In this document: one piece after another, positions 5,975 through 7,946 of the stretch
Position numbering within the stretch: position 1 is the stretch's first letter
Layout of the letters: each line of letters starts with the position of its first letter
Source of the DNA: Nitrospinaceae bacterium
GTDB taxonomy: Bacteria > Nitrospinota > Nitrospinia > Nitrospinales > VA-1
Reading direction: 5' to 3'
Assembly: GCA_016763735.1 (NCBI GenBank)
Contig: JAESTE010000110.1
Coordinates: 1-7,946 of the forward strand
DNA: 7,946 nucleotides
Position numbers and translations under genes: made by a program
Notes under the pieces: generated by a model
Databases searched by the model: none
Seen by the model: only the letters and a program-made list of their open reading frames with translations
Told to the model about the DNA's origin: nothing

Positions 5975-6531
5975 CTCCCTTTAGAACCTTGTAGAAGTGC
6001 CTTTAGCCTTTCTAACGCCCTCTTCCGATGCGATATCGCATTTTTTTCCGTCGAAGTCATTTCAGCGTAAGTTTTTTCATAACCTTCTGGAATGAACAGG
6101 ACATCCCAACCAAATCCATTACCACCACGAATCTCATTGGCAATGATTCCTTCCACTTCCCCTCGTACAATCTGAATTTTTTTTCCATCATGAATAGCCA
6201 GGCAACAAATCGCCTTTGCTCTTCGATCGTCAAAGGACTGTAGCATCTTTAGCATGCCCTCACAGCCGACGGTTATTTCAAACCATTTCACCAGAGCACC
6301 TGGCAACCCCTTCCATGCATAAAAAACCAATCCGGAGTCCTCTACCAATATTGGACAACGCAACGCATCATAAGCCTGTTGAGCTTTGTGGGAGACCAGT
6401 TCATCAAGGTCTTGGGTTTGAATTTCAAACAAATCAGGCACTTCGACCTGTTCCAAAGGGACTCCTAAAATCTCCCCCGCTTCTTTCGCTTTATTGGGGT
6501 TCCCAGTTACAAACTTAAATTGACTAAACAT
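5971..6531 (-). CDS. Non-canonical purine NTP pyrophosphatase (ITPase/HAM1/RdgB family)
   Basis: The family hydrolyses dITP, ITP and XTP to monophosphates, keeping deaminated purines out of DNA and RNA; it acts in the cytoplasm as a dimer with Mg2+. The 186 residues cover the full family length. Motifs: FVTGNPNKAKE (7-17, nucleotide-binding start), VEDSGL (63-68, acidic metal/catalytic region), GLPGALVKWFE (75-85), GGNGFGWDVLFIPEGYEKTYAEM (136-158, in the family's base-recognition region) and NAISHRKRAL (164-173, purine-specific SHR). The forms KWF, FGWD and GYEKTYAEM are closer to eukaryotic ITPA than to E. coli RdgB, which has SARY and FGYD. The ATG at 6531 has SD GGAG at 6540-6537 with 5-nt spacing. 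The stop overlaps that of the convergent HI0074-like gene by 4 bp. It is divergent from the membrane lipoprotein gene, so it is probably transcribed alone. Confidence 0.92.
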   Translation of the reverse strand: MFSQFKFVTGNPNKAKEAGEILGVPLEQVEVPDLFEIQTQDLDELVSHKAQQAYDALRCPILVEDSGLVFYAWKGLPGALVKWFEITVGCEGMLKMLQSFDDRRAKAICCLAIHDGKKIQIVRGEVEGIIANEIRGGNGFGWDVLFIPEGYEKTYAEMTSTEKNAISHRKRALERLKALLQGSKGS

Positions 6532-6565
6532 ACAAGCTCCAAAATGCTATTATTGAAAATTCCTT

Positions 6566-6594
6566 TTGTCTGACCTTGAAACCTATGGTATACG
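6566..6594 (+). promoter_or_regulatory. Candidate extended -10 promoter for the membrane lipoprotein
   Basis: TTGTCT (6566-6571) and TATACG (6589-6594) are 17 nt apart, each matching the consensus in 4 of 6 positions, and TGG directly before the -10 gives an extended -10 element. The start of transcription would be near 6601, only about 13 nt before ATG 6614. This would make the first TTG at 6566, which also opens the reading frame, part of the promoter rather than a start codon. A small inverted repeat GGTA-(5)-TACC overlaps the -10 (6587-6599). Confidence 0.3.
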
Positions 6595-6613
6595 TTACCC
6601 TTTTTCTTATCGC

Positions 6614-7390
6614 ATGAACCCGAAACTCCAATCATTCATTTGCACAGCCCTACTTCTCCTGCTGACATCCTGCTCTAATGTTTTCGAGCTGGATTCAGAT
6701 GTTCAGGCTCGACAAGCTCTTTTCGATCTGATGAAAATCCAGGATCAATTTTATCAGGAAAACAACAGATACGCTGGCAAACTCTTCGAGATTGAAAAAT
6801 ACAATTTCAAATATCACACGGGAATCGTGTACATGGAAATAGAGCGGGCGGACAAAGACGGCTACCGCGCTATTTCCCTACCTGCCGAATCCACTACCGC
6901 CCGTGTATTTGCATTTGATACCAAAGAAGGTGGATTTTATGAAATGCATGACGAAGAAGTTTCACGATATGTTTTGGGGGCTTTGCGACACATCCGCGAA
7001 GAAAAGCAGAAAGAGGATCTAGTCGATCTCACTTCCTGGATTATGATGAGCGGAATGGTTTTTCTTGGCTTGCGTTTTATATCGCGATACAAAACCGCAG
7101 AAAATAATATGCTTTTAGGAGCTTATCTTTTTTGTTTGGTTCCGCTCGCCTGGACGTTCGCGATTCTCGGCAATATGAATAAACATATTGTTTTCAGCAG
7201 TCAGATTTCGCAAATTACATGGGCTTCGCTATTACTGGCTCTGGCTTCCTTAATACTGGGCAGCAGATGGATGATTAGAAAAAAACATGACCTGCCGCTT
7301 CCATCCTTATTAAGTCTTATGTTTTGTACTCTGATAATTGCGTTTATGAGCGGTGGCGTGATGGTTCACACTCTGATTACTTATCCCTAA
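6614..7390 (+). CDS. Membrane-anchored lipoprotein with pilin-like segment and four TM helices
   Basis: I do not recognise a named family. ATG 6614 is chosen over an in-frame TTG at 6566 because it starts directly with a lipoprotein signal peptide: MNPKLQSFIC, a Leu run, then lipobox LTSC with lipidation at Cys20. No Shine-Dalgarno is seen. The product has 258 residues. Residues 30-57 (VQARQALFDLMKIQDQFYQENNRYAG and on) look like the end of the pilin helix and start of the globular domain in type IV pilins and pseudopilins, where Q..Y..NN.YA is common; a probable beta-rich domain follows to about 115. A charged helix with REEKQKEDL near 128-137 leads into four hydrophobic segments at about 141-157, 166-185, 200-220 and 229-252, which should cross the inner membrane. 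A lipid-anchored extracytoplasmic domain followed by four TM helices is unusual. It is divergent from the ITPase gene and convergent with the DnaJ-like gene, with 7 bp between stops. Function unknown. Confidence 0.8.
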   Translation: MNPKLQSFICTALLLLLTSCSNVFELDSDVQARQALFDLMKIQDQFYQENNRYAGKLFEIEKYNFKYHTGIVYMEIERADKDGYRAISLPAESTTARVFAFDTKEGGFYEMHDEEVSRYVLGALRHIREEKQKEDLVDLTSWIMMSGMVFLGLRFISRYKTAENNMLLGAYLFCLVPLAWTFAILGNMNKHIVFSSQISQITWASLLLALASLILGSRWMIRKKHDLPLPSLLSLMFCTLIIAFMSGGVMVHTLITYP

Positions 7391-7397
7391 AGATATT

Positions 7398-7946
7398 TCA
7401 GTTCAACCGTACCGTAAGGACATGCTTGCTCTCGCTATCGGCTCGGGACTTCAAACAAAAGGTTTGACCGTTCACTGTATTTCGAGGTAGCACAAATTTG
7501 ATAGGGCCTTCTGAAGAATTGAGGGTCATAACGCTACCTATTCTGGCTTTATCTATTATCATCTCATAAGAGAAGCAAGAGGCTCCCGTATTGACCACTT
7601 CCATTCGCGGGGTTTGCAGATCGAGGATGAGATCACCACGTCTTTTACTGAACAGACTCGATTCGCCTTTACCTGGAATAGATAAGGACATTTGATTCCA
7701 GCTTCCGGGAGGGACTTTTATTTCAAACTTTTCTCTACCAGATTTCAAATAAATGCTCGCGCCTGATTGCGCGGTGGAGAGGGGAACATGAATTTTTTTA
7801 TAAACGTTCAATTGAAAAATGCGGGTATCTAATTGAGCAAGATAAGTCGCGCATTCGACTTTCCATTTTTGCAGTTTGGGATTACGGACGATTCGTTGCA
7901 ATAAAAAGCTCCAGGTTTTTGCCTCGACCTTGACCAGAGCCTTTTC
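7398..7946 (-). CDS. DnaJ C-terminal-domain-like protein, partial (5' end beyond right edge)
   Basis: The frame is open through the right edge, so the TTG at 7901 is not a true start; 182 C-terminal residues are visible. They resemble the two beta-sandwich substrate-binding subdomains of DnaJ/CbpA (Hsp40). Subdomain I: YKKIHVPLSTAQSGASIYL, then FEIKVPPGSW, IPGKG and RGDLILDL (family form: v.iPpG...g..l.l.GkG...rGDL.l...). Subdomain II: SYEMIIDKARIGSVMTL, then GPIKFVLPRNTVNGQTFCLKS and a final VLTVRLN. Each subdomain is weakly conserved: the second lacks the family's usual GkG after the Gln-rich turn. No J-domain (HPD) or CxxCxGxG zinc finger is visible; the J-domain would lie upstream, outside the window. 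The preceding segment (EKALVKVEAKTW to about residue 45) is Lys-rich and not recognised. If a J-domain is present upstream this is an Hsp70 co-chaperone. Confidence 0.62.
   Translation of the reverse strand, partial: EKALVKVEAKTWSFLLQRIVRNPKLQKWKVECATYLAQLDTRIFQLNVYKKIHVPLSTAQSGASIYLKSGREKFEIKVPPGSWNQMSLSIPGKGESSLFSKRRGDLILDLQTPRMEVVNTGASCFSYEMIIDKARIGSVMTLNSSEGPIKFVLPRNTVNGQTFCLKSRADSESKHVLTVRLN

Noticed and set aside
6566..6613. TTG at 6566 as start of the membrane lipoprotein
   Set aside because: It would put 16 mixed polar residues before a complete lipoprotein signal peptide that starts at ATG 6614, and it overlaps a candidate promoter.

Overview
The window (moderate G+C, about 43-45% by eye) looks like chromosomal DNA from a Gram-negative bacterium. 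Three genes begin with lipoprotein signal peptides, one protein is a large TPR-repeat protein, and one gene is a typical bacterial acetyl-CoA synthetase. The TPR-rich lipoprotein style and the C/G-rich intergenic repeat remind me of Nitrospinota or Desulfobacterota-like genomes. That is an impression; nothing here fixes the taxon.

Layout from left to right: the 5' end of a minus-strand lipoprotein gene (1-101) runs off the left edge. A divergent intergenic region of about 180 bp follows, then a plus-strand TPR lipoprotein of about 800 residues (286-2685). A 210-bp convergent gap holds a poly-G tract and two hairpins. Next is acs on the minus strand (2896-4885), split by a single-base frameshift that separates the catalytic-lysine C-terminal domain from the rest. 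A C/G-rich inverted-repeat element (4937-4996) separates acs from a small DUF1566/Lcl-type gene (5002-5433, minus). A 160-bp divergent region with a promoter-embedded imperfect palindrome leads to a HI0074/HEPN-like small protein (5594-5974, plus). Its stop codon interlocks with that of an ITPase/HAM1 housecleaning enzyme (5971-6531, minus). After 82 bp comes a divergent membrane lipoprotein with a pilin-like segment and four membrane helices (6614-7390, plus). Seven bases further on, convergently, is the C-terminal part of a DnaJ-CTD-like protein (7398-7946, minus), cut by the right edge.

Genes alternate in strand almost one by one, so there is no evident multi-gene operon; acs and the DUF1566 gene are the only same-strand neighbours and a structured repeat lies between them. 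The functions look independent: acetate activation, nucleotide-pool sanitation, envelope proteins and a chaperone-like protein. I see no mobile element, phage gene, CRISPR array, RNA gene or defence island, and no convincing new multi-gene system. The points most worth a second look are the acs frameshift, the orphan and degenerate HI0074-like protein, the palindrome over the DUF1566 promoter, the pilin-like/4-TM lipoprotein, and the ITPase with eukaryote-type signature residues.
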